In this document: piece after piece, positions 1 to 6,299 of the stretch
Layout: each line of letters begins with the position of its first letter
How positions within the stretch are numbered: the first letter of the stretch is position 1
Source of the DNA: Nitrospirota bacterium
Lineage (GTDB): Bacteria > Nitrospirota > Thermodesulfovibrionia > Thermodesulfovibrionales > JdFR-88
Direction of reading: 5' to 3'
DNA: 13,424 bases
Assembly: GCA_021789735.1 (NCBI GenBank)
Contig: JAJYJB010000071.1
Coordinates: 1 to 13,424, forward strand
Translations under genes and position numbers: made by a program
Notes under the pieces: generated by a model
Seen by the model: the letters and a program-made list of their open reading frames with translations, nothing else
What the model was told of the DNA's origin: nothing
Databases searched by the model: none

Positions 1-114
1 ATCTTCGAATACGATTTTGCTCGATTGGTTACCTGTCCAAAAAAACGGTGGACTTCTATGATGTTAGGAACGACGCTTAGGACTTATTACGGAATTGCTG
101 CCGGGCGGCGGCAG

Positions 115-142
115 TTGAACCTTCAAGCGCTGATGCTATACT
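115..142 (+). promoter_or_regulatory. Sigma70-type promoter of the helix-hairpin-helix gene
   Basis: A -35 box TTGAAC (115-120) and a -10 box TATACT (137-142) are separated by 16 bp. Transcription would start near 149, giving a leader of about 107 nt before the ATG at 257. The match to consensus is good at both boxes. The start site is inferred from spacing only. Confidence 0.6.
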
Positions 143-165
143 GTGTTCAAGGGATGGTCTTTCTT

Positions 166-236
166 GGGCGCGTCCGGCGCCCCGGTCGTAAAAACAATAA
201 AAACAAAAAACGAAAAAACAAAGCGGTTTTTTGTTT
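166..236 (+). promoter_or_regulatory. Structured 5' leader with a GC hairpin and two mutually exclusive A/T hairpins
   Basis: A GC hairpin GGGCGC / GCGCCC with a 5-nt loop lies at 166-182. Downstream, the segment GTTTTTTGTTT (226-236) can pair perfectly over 11 bp with 201-211. Part of it (226-232) can instead pair over 7 bp with 213-219. The two pairings cannot form together. They end seven nucleotides before the Shine-Dalgarno sequence (AGGAGG, about 243-248). The structure is seen in the sequence; any role in translational control is inference. Confidence 0.4.
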
Positions 237-256
237 CCCCGAAGGAGGCGATCGAG

Positions 257-505
257 ATGCCAAAAGGACACGTCAAAACAGAGGTGGACATCAACTCGGC
301 CGGCGTAGAGGAGCTTATGAAACTGAAGGGGCTGGACAGGAAAAAGGCCCAGGCCCTGGTGGACTACCGCGATGAGAACGGCGCTTTTGAAAGCTGGGAC
401 GACCTCGAAGACGTGGAGGGTTTTTCAAGCAGGATAATCGAGGACATGAAGGCCAGCGGCGCAACGCTTGGCGAAATGGAAGAAGGCGAGGAAGAGGAGT
501 GGTAG
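257..505 (+). CDS. Small acidic helix-hairpin-helix protein (ComEA-type HhH)
   Basis: This 82-residue protein carries a helix-hairpin-helix fold over about residues 9-65. VDINSAGVEELMKLKGL, then a KAQALVDYRDENGAF segment, matches the ComEA-like double HhH that binds DNA non-specifically through the backbone. Unlike ComEA it has no signal peptide or membrane anchor, so it is probably cytoplasmic. It ends in a strongly acidic tail (EEGEEEEW). The ATG at 257 is chosen because AGGAGG lies 8 nt upstream and the HhH starts right after it; an in-frame extension to 143 would put coding sequence through the A-rich leader. It is a single-gene unit with its own promoter, facing the convergent SUI1 gene. 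The fold is seen; a DNA-binding role is family knowledge. Such proteins sometimes mediate protein contacts, and the acidic tail could favour that. Confidence 0.75.
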   Translation: MPKGHVKTEVDINSAGVEELMKLKGLDRKKAQALVDYRDENGAFESWDDLEDVEGFSSRIIEDMKASGATLGEMEEGEEEEW

Positions 506-516
506 AGCCGAACGCT

Positions 517-549
517 CAGGGCGCGGGGAAAAATTTTTCCCGCGCCCTG
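517..549. terminator. GC-rich hairpin between convergent genes, possible bidirectional terminator
   Basis: CAGGGCGCGGG (517-527) pairs perfectly with CCCGCGCCCTG (539-549). Between them lie one G, five A and five T, which can extend the stem. It sits 11 bp after the HhH stop and 15 bp from the SUI1 stop, the right place to end both transcripts. There is no T-tract outside the stem in either direction, so it is not a textbook intrinsic terminator. Confidence 0.5.
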
Positions 550-564
550 CCTCTCACTTGAGCT

Positions 565-906
565 TCAGACCGGCAGGCCCTTATCCCTTAGCATTGCCGT
601 GATCGCCTCCCTGTGGTCGCCCTGGAGCTCCAGGGTGTTGTCCTTTAGCGCCCCGCCTGTGCCAAGGCGGGCCTTCATGTCCTTTAGCAGCGATTCCATC
701 CCGGCGCGTGGCATGGCAAGTCCGCATACGAGGGTCACCGTCTTGCCGCCCCTGCCTTTCCGCTCCAGCCTGAGATGCAGCTTTTGCGCCCGCCCGGCGG
801 CCGCCTTGTCTGCCGGGGGCGCTTTTGTTTCCGGTTTTTGTTCTTTCCCGGCGGTTTTTTCCTTCGGACCGGTTGAATATACGAGCTTCGATCTGTCCTC
901 GCGCAT
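565..906 (-). CDS. SUI1/YciH-family translation initiation factor
   Basis: The 113-residue product matches the bacterial SUI1 family (E. coli YciH is of similar size), homologous to eukaryotic eIF1 and archaeal aIF1. The SUI1 domain covers about residues 42-112. Signature parts are the basic loop RKGRGGKTVTLV, the GTGG turn (82-85), and ELQGDHRE (93-100), followed by the terminal helix and KGLPV. Residues 1-40 are a Lys/Ala/Pro-rich, probably disordered extension. In archaea and eukaryotes this factor binds the small ribosomal subunit and controls start-codon choice; the bacterial role is less settled. The ATG at 906 has a purine-rich GGAAGGGG just upstream. The gene starts 14 bp after the stop of the MBL-fold hydrolase on the same strand, so the two are probably co-transcribed. 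It is intact, with host-like codon use. Confidence 0.85.
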   Translation of the reverse strand: MREDRSKLVYSTGPKEKTAGKEQKPETKAPPADKAAAGRAQKLHLRLERKGRGGKTVTLVCGLAMPRAGMESLLKDMKARLGTGGALKDNTLELQGDHREAITAMLRDKGLPV

Positions 907-920
907 CTTTCCCCTTCCGC

Positions 921-1682
921 TTAAAGCCTGAATATCCTTGAAGCCGCGTGGCGGCTTGCGGCGTACAACGGGAGTCCGCTGCAGGCGGCGCGGTGCGTTT
1001 TAAGCGCTATCTCCGGCCTGTTGTTCTGCTCGGACAGGTGCGCGAGGCACGCCCATTTAAGGCGCGCTCCGTGCTGCCTGATAAGCTCCGCCGCCTCCGC
1101 ATTGGAGATATGGCCCCTCGGGCCCTGGATGCGCTTTTTAAGGAACGCCGGGTACGGCCCGGCCTGGAGCATGCGCGGGTCGTAGTTGCTTTCGATGAAT
1201 ACTCCGTCCAGTGTGGAAATGAGGCCGCCAAGCCCTTCGAAGGGATGGCCAAGGTCGGTAAGTATGCCAAGCCGCCTGCCCTCATATGAGACCACGAACG
1301 CCACTCCTTCCGCGGCGTCGTGGCTGGTGGGTATGGTGCGGACGGAGACGGGGCCGAACTGAAGGACGCTGCCCGTAAGGAACATGCGCACGTCCTCCAG
1401 GTGGCCAAGGGGCGAGGCGGCATCCAGCGTCCCGGGAGTCAGGTAGATGGGCAGCCCGAACTTCCTCTGGTAGACGCCCGCGTATCTGATGTGGTCCGAG
1501 TGGTCATGGGAGATTATCAGGGCATCCATCCCCCTTGCGTCCTTTCCGTGGCCGCCAAGCCTTGACATGAGGGCAGAGCCCGGTATCCCGGCGTCAAAGA
1601 GCAGCCTAACGCCGCCAGCCTCTACGTAGATGGAGTTTCCGTTGCTGCCGGACTGAACTGAAAAGGCGATCATGCCGTCCAT
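921..1682 (-). CDS. WalJ/YycJ-like metallo-beta-lactamase-fold hydrolase
   Basis: This 253-residue protein has a complete MBL fold of the YycJ/WalJ type, whose studied members are metal-dependent DNA 5'-3' exonucleases. Seen are the opening FSVQSGSNGNS (7-17), the metal-binding SHDHSDH (58-64), a SHD motif (120-122), TDLGH (142-146), ESNYD (164-168), a PRGHISN segment near 188-194, and HLSEQNN (215-221). Most relatives carry a histidine where this one has Tyr167. An ATG at 1745 would add 21 residues without family similarity. The start at 1682 is preferred because a TTGAAA-N18-TAATAT promoter lies within that extension, which places the mRNA start 4-5 nt before 1682; a further ATG at 1673 is also possible. 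The SUI1 gene follows 14 bp downstream. Substrate is inferred from family only. Confidence 0.8.
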   Translation of the reverse strand: MDGMIAFSVQSGSNGNSIYVEAGGVRLLFDAGIPGSALMSRLGGHGKDARGMDALIISHDHSDHIRYAGVYQRKFGLPIYLTPGTLDAASPLGHLEDVRMFLTGSVLQFGPVSVRTIPTSHDAAEGVAFVVSYEGRRLGILTDLGHPFEGLGGLISTLDGVFIESNYDPRMLQAGPYPAFLKKRIQGPRGHISNAEAAELIRQHGARLKWACLAHLSEQNNRPEIALKTHRAACSGLPLYAASRHAASRIFRL

Positions 1683-1693
1683 AGCCAGGAGAA

Positions 1694-1723
1694 ATATTAA
1701 CTGGCTGGAGGAGTTAATTTCAA
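1694..1723 (-). promoter_or_regulatory. Promoter of the MBL-fold hydrolase, implying a nearly leaderless mRNA
   Basis: Read on the minus strand, TTGAAA (1718-1723) and TAATAT (1694-1699) are 18 bp apart. The -10 box is 11 nt upstream of the ATG at 1682, so transcription should begin about 4-5 nt before it. No Shine-Dalgarno sequence precedes this ATG. The promoter overlaps the longer reading frame from 1745 and argues against that start. Confidence 0.55.
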
Positions 1724-1883
1724 ATGCCATTTTTTGGAATGTCATTTTTTGGAAACCGGGCTGTGAAGTGCCCGGGCAAAAGATGGTTCCGTGTGGAGGC
1801 GGGCGGCATTCGCCACGTTGGTCCGCCGTCTCCCGTGGCCAGGCATACAGTGGATCCGGCGCGGCTTACATGAATACGGCAAA

Positions 1884-1923
1884 CGGCTGTCGCCGCGCTA
1901 TATCGCAGGGGTCGCGGCAGCCG
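1884..1923. other. Strong bulged GC hairpin in the intergenic gap
   Basis: CGGCTG + CCGCG (1884-1889, 1893-1897, with a 3-nt bulge TCG) pair perfectly with CGCGG + CAGCCG (1913-1923). The stem is 11 bp around a 15-nt loop. No T-tract follows on either strand. It could be part of a structured transcript or a protein-binding site; the sequence does not decide. Confidence 0.4.
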
Positions 1924-1948
1924 CTGCGCTCACGTCACCCGCCCCACC

Positions 1949-1970
1949 AAAAAAAACCTCGTATCGGGGG
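1949..1970 (-). terminator. Possible weak terminator of the HD-GYP gene
   Basis: On the minus strand a small stem (CCCCG / CGAGG around an AUA loop, one C-A mismatch) is followed directly by eight T. It lies about 45 bp past the stop of the HD-GYP gene. The T-tract is good; the stem is short, so the call is tentative. Confidence 0.35.
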
Positions 1971-2012
1971 TAGTGGGGGCTTCCTCCACACATTGAGAGG
2001 CCCGCGCGTGAA

Positions 2013-4610
2013 TCAGTTCTCCCCGCTTCCGCCCGCCACAAGCTCCATGAACTTGTCCACCACTCTGGGGTCAAAATGCGTCCCTGCCCGTTTTTTCATG
2101 TGCTCGATAACGCGCTGCCTTGGCCAGGGCGCCCTGTAGGGCCGGTCAGAGCGCAGCGCGTCCCATACATCCGCCACGGCAAAGATCCTTGCAGCAAGAG
2201 GTATCTGCTCTCCTTTCAGCCCCTTGGGATAGCCTCTCCCGTCCCACCTTTCGTGGTGCAGGTAGGGCACCGGCAGCGCGGGCCTCAGATATGCGATAGG
2301 CTGAAGGAGGTCGAGGGCATAGATCGGGTGGCGGTTCATGATATCCCGCTCCTCTTTGGTAAGCGGCCCCGGCTTAAGCAGGATGCTGTCCGGTATGCCC
2401 ATTTTCCCTATGTCGTGAAGCAGCGCGCCGCGCCGCAGATGTATGAGGCTGGCTTCGCCCATCCCCATCGCGCGGGCCAGCTTTATCGTAAGCCTGGTCA
2501 CCCGGGAGGTGTGGCCTTCCGTCTCCCTGTCCCTCAGGTCAAGCGCCCGGGACCATCCCTCAAGCGTGGTGTCATAGGCCAGGGCAAGCTCCGTATTGCT
2601 TCTTTGCAGGCCGCTAAACAGCGTGGCGTTTTCTATGGCGATGGCGGCCTGCGAGGCCATCACTCCAAAAAAATCCATCCACTCGCTGTCCGTTTTCAGG
2701 GAGGTCCTGTGGAAAAGCTCCAGCGCCCCCAGTATCTGCCCCTTTGTTATGAGTGGGGCGGCGAAGTATGAGATAAATCCTTCCCTGGCGAAGGCCTCCG
2801 CGCGGTCGTCCCTGGTTTCCGCGATGTTCTCGATGCCTATGGTCCTGCGCTCAAGGGCCGCGTGCCCCGCGCCGCCCTCTCCCAGCCGCTGTGAGGTCTC
2901 TTTCATCTCCCGCGTCCTGAAGCCCCTGCCCGCCGCGTAGTGGAAGGTAAGCGTGCTCTGGTCCATAAGCAGGATGTCGGCAGCGTCCACCTTTAATTGC
3001 GTGGCCACGCGGTCCAGGATAATATCGAAGATCACACGGAGGTCAAGGCTCTGGGTTATGGCCGTGTCTATGGAGCAAAGGGCGTTCAGGCGTTCAAGCC
3101 TGTGCTCCGTCTCCTCATAGAGCCTTGCGTTCTCAAGCGCCGCGGCCGCCTGGTGCGCATATGCCTGGAAAAACCTCACCCTCTCCCTCGTGAAAAACCC
3201 CGGCTGCCCGCTGTAGAGGGTCAGGGCGCCAAGCGTCTTCTCCCTGCTTATGAGCGGGAATGACGCCCCGGCGCGCAGCCCCTCAGAAAGCGCGCTTTCA
3301 AGCCAGGGGGCGAAGCTCTCCTCTTTTTTGAGGTCCTCTACTATAACGGGCATCCCGGTTTTTACTGCCCTTCCCGTATGGGCCCGTCCGGCGGGGGAGT
3401 CGTCCCAGCGCAGGGTGGCAAGGCGCCTGAATTCGGGGATGTCCGGATAAAGCGCCAGGAGCCGCAGCTTCCCGCCGGGCTCGGCGATGCTTAGCCAGGC
3501 AAAGCTGGCCTGGAAGCTGGACACGGAGGAGAACACTGCGCTCTGGGCGAGGCTTGCCAGGTCCAGGCTTTCCGACAGCTTTTGCGCCCCCGAATAAAGG
3601 GCGGAAAGCATGTCGAGCTGCTGCTGTATGCGCTCCTGCGCCTTCTTCCTGTGCGATATGTCCCGGATGATGATAACGTTGATAGGCCTGCCGCCGAACT
3701 CCGCCCTGCTTGCGCTCATCTCGATGGGCGCCATGGAGCCATCGCTCCTGAGGATAAAAATGTCCCCCGAGATGGGCTTTTTCTCCTCAATGGCGGCAGA
3801 CAGTATCCAGCCGTACCGGGCCGCATCCTCCGGGGGGTGGAGGACGGAATGGTGCCGCCCCACCAGCTCCCGGGCGCTCTTGCCGGAAAGCTCCTCCGTC
3901 TTGCTGTTTACCTCCAGGATAAGACCATTTTCGCCGGTTATGATCAAGGCGTCGTTTGCGGCGTTGAAGATGGCGCGGTATTTCTCTTCAGATTCCTTAA
4001 TGGAGTCCTGGGCCTTCCTGTGCTCCGTGATGTCCCTCAGGTATTCGATGGCCCCGGTTATTTCGCCGGTGCCGGTGTCCCTGAGGGGGTAGCTGTAAAG
4101 GTCTATCCAGCCTGTGCTCCCCCGGACGTCAAGCCGCAGTTCCCGCCGCGTCTGTTTGCCGGTCTCCATCGCCTCGCGCGCAGGGCAGGTCTGGCAAAGG
4201 CCGCCTTTGAGGCAGTAGGCGTCCCAGCATTTTTTCCCCTTCAGGGGCAGGCGCCCGGGGAACATGCGCTCCATTGCCGGGTTCACGCGCACAACGTTCA
4301 TCTGCCTGTCCAGGACCACGATGCCTTCCTCGAAGCTGTCCAGGATGTCTTCCAGGAATTTTTCGTTCTTTCTGAGCTTCTCGTCCCTGCGTGTGATGGA
4401 TGACATCATTTTCCTGGTGGCCAGGAAAAGCAGGACGGCCGTAAAGGCTATGAAGGCCCAGCCTTTTATGGTCTCAAACCGGGCCAGTTCCCTCGTGTTC
4501 TTTACGAACGTATAAAGGAGCTCATCGGAAAAAAGGATCCAGGCCGCGCCGGCAAGGGCATAAATGAGCGTGATCTTAAGCGGGTACCGGAATCTGCCGG
4601 AAGGTCTCAT
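2013..4610 (-). CDS. Membrane sensor: 2 TM, 2 PAS, 2 GAF, HD-GYP c-di-GMP phosphodiesterase
   Basis: This 865-residue protein should sense a signal and hydrolyse cyclic di-GMP. The order of parts is TM helix about 12-28, a short external loop, TM helix about 50-65, PAS about 82-198, PAS about 205-322, a helical linker, GAF about 345-495, GAF about 510-660, and HD-GYP about 680-860. The HD-GYP domain looks catalytic: HDIGK (732-736) with the metal-binding HD, HHERWDGRGYPKG (785-797) with the GYP triad at 793-795, and a downstream DVWDALRSDRPYR. The N-terminal two-helix unit ending in KGW is common in PAS-containing sensors. PAS1 has four clustered cysteines (C128, C133, C139, C142) that could bind metal or sense redox state. 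The ATG at 4610 has no Shine-Dalgarno, but a promoter -10 box lies 8 nt upstream. It stands alone, divergent from guaA. Confidence 0.9.
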   Translation of the reverse strand: MRPSGRFRYPLKITLIYALAGAAWILFSDELLYTFVKNTRELARFETIKGWAFIAFTAVLLFLATRKMMSSITRRDEKLRKNEKFLEDILDSFEEGIVVLDRQMNVVRVNPAMERMFPGRLPLKGKKCWDAYCLKGGLCQTCPAREAMETGKQTRRELRLDVRGSTGWIDLYSYPLRDTGTGEITGAIEYLRDITEHRKAQDSIKESEEKYRAIFNAANDALIITGENGLILEVNSKTEELSGKSARELVGRHHSVLHPPEDAARYGWILSAAIEEKKPISGDIFILRSDGSMAPIEMSASRAEFGGRPINVIIIRDISHRKKAQERIQQQLDMLSALYSGAQKLSESLDLASLAQSAVFSSVSSFQASFAWLSIAEPGGKLRLLALYPDIPEFRRLATLRWDDSPAGRAHTGRAVKTGMPVIVEDLKKEESFAPWLESALSEGLRAGASFPLISREKTLGALTLYSGQPGFFTRERVRFFQAYAHQAAAALENARLYEETEHRLERLNALCSIDTAITQSLDLRVIFDIILDRVATQLKVDAADILLMDQSTLTFHYAAGRGFRTREMKETSQRLGEGGAGHAALERRTIGIENIAETRDDRAEAFAREGFISYFAAPLITKGQILGALELFHRTSLKTDSEWMDFFGVMASQAAIAIENATLFSGLQRSNTELALAYDTTLEGWSRALDLRDRETEGHTSRVTRLTIKLARAMGMGEASLIHLRRGALLHDIGKMGIPDSILLKPGPLTKEERDIMNRHPIYALDLLQPIAYLRPALPVPYLHHERWDGRGYPKGLKGEQIPLAARIFAVADVWDALRSDRPYRAPWPRQRVIEHMKKRAGTHFDPRVVDKFMELVAGGSGEN

Positions 4611-4618
4611 CTTTATTA

Positions 4619-4647
4619 ATTCTAGCGTGGGCCATCCGGATAGGCAA
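4619..4647 (-). promoter_or_regulatory. Promoter of the HD-GYP gene, implying a leaderless mRNA
   Basis: On the minus strand TTGCCT (4642-4647) and TAGAAT (4619-4624) are exactly 17 bp apart. Only 8 nt separate the -10 box from the ATG at 4610, so the transcript should start within a base or two of the start codon. No Shine-Dalgarno sequence fits in that space. Confidence 0.6.
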
Positions 4648-4732
4648 ACGGATTTCCAGGCGTTTCTGCCGGCCTCCCTCGCCTCCCCGGAGACCGCAGC
4701 GCATACTTTTTTAAAAAACCCCGGGTTTGGGG

Positions 4733-4738
4733 TATAAT
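4733..4738 (+). promoter_or_regulatory. Consensus -10 box of guaA, implying a leaderless mRNA
   Basis: A perfect TATAAT lies 9 nt before the ATG of guaA, so transcription should begin about 2-3 nt upstream of the start codon. The -35 region is weak: the self-complementary TTTTTTAAAAAA (4707-4718) occupies that position. No Shine-Dalgarno sequence precedes the ATG. Confidence 0.6.
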
Positions 4739-4747
4739 ATCAGTCTC

Positions 4748-6289
4748 ATGCACAGCGAAAGGGTACTTGTCCTTGATTTCGGCTCCCAGTACACCCAGCT
4801 CATAGCCCGCCGGGTAAGGGAGGCCAGCGTCTATTCGGAGATAGTCCCCTACAACACTCCGGTAAGCAAGATCAAAGAATTTGCGCCCAAGGGGATAATA
4901 CTCTCCGGCGGCCCCGCGTCCGTTTACGCCGAGGGTGCCCCGGTCCTGGACCCGGCCGTCCTGGAGCTTGGCGTGCCGGTGCTGGGGCTCTGCTACGGGA
5001 TGCAGATAATGGCCCATATGCTTGGCGGCAAGGTCGCCCGTTCGGCAAGGAGGGAGTACGGCAGGGCCGAGCTCCTGGTCGACGACGACAGGGGGCTTTT
5101 ATGGGGCGTTTACGACAAGAGCATCGTCTGGATGAGCCACGGCGATAAGATAGAGGAGCTGCCAGCCGGTTTCAGGGCGATCGCCCACACCTCAAACTCG
5201 CCCTACGCGGCTATGTCCAATGCCGAAGGGAAGCTCTATGCCCTGCAGTTCCATCCCGAGGTGGCCCATACCGCGGAGGGCACGAGGATCATCAGGAACT
5301 TCCTGTTTGAGATATGCGGCTGCAAGCCCGAATGGAAGATGAGCTCTTTCATAGAGACCTCCATGGAAGACATAAGAAGGCAGACGGACGGGGGCAGAAA
5401 GGTCATATGCGCCCTTTCGGGCGGGGTGGATTCCTCGGTGGTCGCGCTCCTTGTGCACAAGGCCATAGGCGACGCCCTTACCTGCATATTCGTGGACAAC
5501 GGCCTGCTGAGGAAGGGCGAGTCCGAAAAGGTCATAGACACCTTCCAGAAGCACTTCCGCATGAAGCTCATCCATGTGGACGCAAGGGAGAGGTTCCTAG
5601 AGAAACTCAAGGGGGTAACGGACCCCGAAAAGAAAAGAAAGATAATAGGCAGGGAGTTCATAGCGGTCTTCGAGGAAGAAGCCGGCAAGATGGAAAAGGC
5701 GGAATACCTGGCCCAGGGCACGCTCTACCCGGACGTCATAGAGAGCGTTTCGTTCAAGGGCCCTTCGGCCGTCATAAAGAGCCATCATAACGTCGGCGGG
5801 CTTCCGGAGGTCATGAAGCTAAAGCTTATAGAGCCCCTCCGGGAGTTGTTCAAGGACGAGGTGAGGGTGCTTGGCGCGGAGCTGGGCCTTCCGGACGACA
5901 TATGCTGGCGCCAGCCCTTTCCAGGCCCCGGACTTGCCATACGCTGCCTGGGCGAGATAACCGCGGCCAAGCTGGAGATCCTCCGCGAGGCGGACGCCAT
6001 CGTTCTGGAGGAGATCAAGAAGGCCGGCCTCTACGGTGAGCTCTGGCAGTCCTTTGCCGTCCTTCTGCCGGTCCGGAGCGTGGGCGTAATGGGAGACGAA
6101 CGGACGTATGATTACGCCGTGGCGGTGCGGGCTGTCCAGAGCCTTGACGGCATGACCGCCGATTGGGCAAAGCTCCCCTACGAGCTTCTCGGCCGCATCT
6201 CAAACAGGATAATAAATGAAGTGAAAGGCGTAAACAGGGTGGTTTACGACATAAGCTCAAAACCCCCGGGAACGATCGAGTGGGAATAG
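4748..6289 (+). CDS. guaA: GMP synthase (glutamine-hydrolysing)
   Basis: GuaA converts XMP to GMP using ATP and ammonia from glutamine, the last step of guanine nucleotide synthesis in the cytoplasm. The 513-residue product is full length. The N-terminal class I glutamine amidotransferase domain (about 5-190) has GLCYGMQ with nucleophile Cys82 and the FHPEV pair His169/Glu171. The ATP-pyrophosphatase domain has the P-loop SGGVDSS (224-230). The C-terminal dimerisation domain has [11 protein letters not shown] and ends in KPPGTIEWE. The ATG at 4748 gives [20 protein letters not shown], as in known GuaA proteins; a TTG at 4727 would place coding sequence across the TATAAT promoter. guaA heads a tight operon: ispA starts 10 bp after its stop. 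Codon use favours ATA and AGG. Confidence 0.97.
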   Translation: MHSERVLVLDFGSQYTQLIARRVREASVYSEIVPYNTPVSKIKEFAPKGIILSGGPASVYAEGAPVLDPAVLELGVPVLGLCYGMQIMAHMLGGKVARSARREYGRAELLVDDDRGLLWGVYDKSIVWMSHGDKIEELPAGFRAIAHTSNSPYAAMSNAEGKLYALQFHPEVAHTAEGTRIIRNFLFEICGCKPEWKMSSFIETSMEDIRRQTDGGRKVICALSGGVDSSVVALLVHKAIGDALTCIFVDNGLLRKGESEKVIDTFQKHFRMKLIHVDARERFLEKLKGVTDPEKKRKIIGREFIAVFEEEAGKMEKAEYLAQGTLYPDVIESVSFKGPSAVIKSHHNVGGLPEVMKLKLIEPLRELFKDEVRVLGAELGLPDDICWRQPFPGPGLAIRCLGEITAAKLEILREADAIVLEEIKKAGLYGELWQSFAVLLPVRSVGVMGDERTYDYAVAVRAVQSLDGMTADWAKLPYELLGRISNRIINEVKGVNRVVYDISSKPPGTIEWE

Positions 6290-6299
6290 GTGGCCCCGA

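Larger units (their letters stand above)
1..256 (+). other. Upstream region and 5' leader, no supported gene before 257
   Basis: I see no convincing gene in 1-110. One frame stays open from the window edge to a TAG at 78-80 and could be the tail of a gene lying mostly outside, but nothing recognisable is encoded. A short inverted repeat (GTCCA / TGGAC around 34-53) has no T-tract and is not called a terminator. The rest of this stretch is the promoter (115-142) and leader of the helix-hairpin-helix gene, described separately. Confidence 0.5.
1746..2012. other. 270-bp intergenic gap, no gene seen
   Basis: This gap lies between two minus-strand genes. It contains a strong hairpin (1884-1923) and a weak T8-tailed hairpin (1949-1970), described separately. 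A 60-codon plus-strand frame at 1791-1973 has no recognisable domain and no convincing ribosome binding site. I found no tRNA or riboswitch consensus that I recognise. Confidence 0.5.

Noticed and set aside
25..375. 116-codon frame overlapping the helix-hairpin-helix gene
   Set aside because: It crosses the promoter and the A-rich leader and is Lys/Arg/Gly-rich low complexity; the HhH frame explains the region.
1746..2012. Riboswitch (cobalamin or c-di-GMP) before the MBL-fold gene
   Set aside because: Considered because B12 and c-di-GMP proteins are nearby, but no conserved core of either class is recognisable.
1672..2139. 155-codon plus-strand frame across the 1746-2012 gap
   Set aside because: Both ends are antisense to real genes, the composition is Arg/Pro/Gly-rich and no domain or ribosome site is seen.
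3582..4403. 273-codon plus-strand open frame opposite the HD-GYP gene
   Set aside because: It lies wholly antisense to well-conserved PAS domains and shows no recognisable domain; GC-rich antisense frames stay open by chance.
4727..4747. Upstream TTG start for guaA
   Set aside because: It would place coding sequence over the TATAAT box and adds residues not found in GuaA proteins.
5314..5790. 158-codon frame inside guaA in another frame
   Set aside because: Same-strand shadow of guaA with Gly/Arg-rich composition and no domain.
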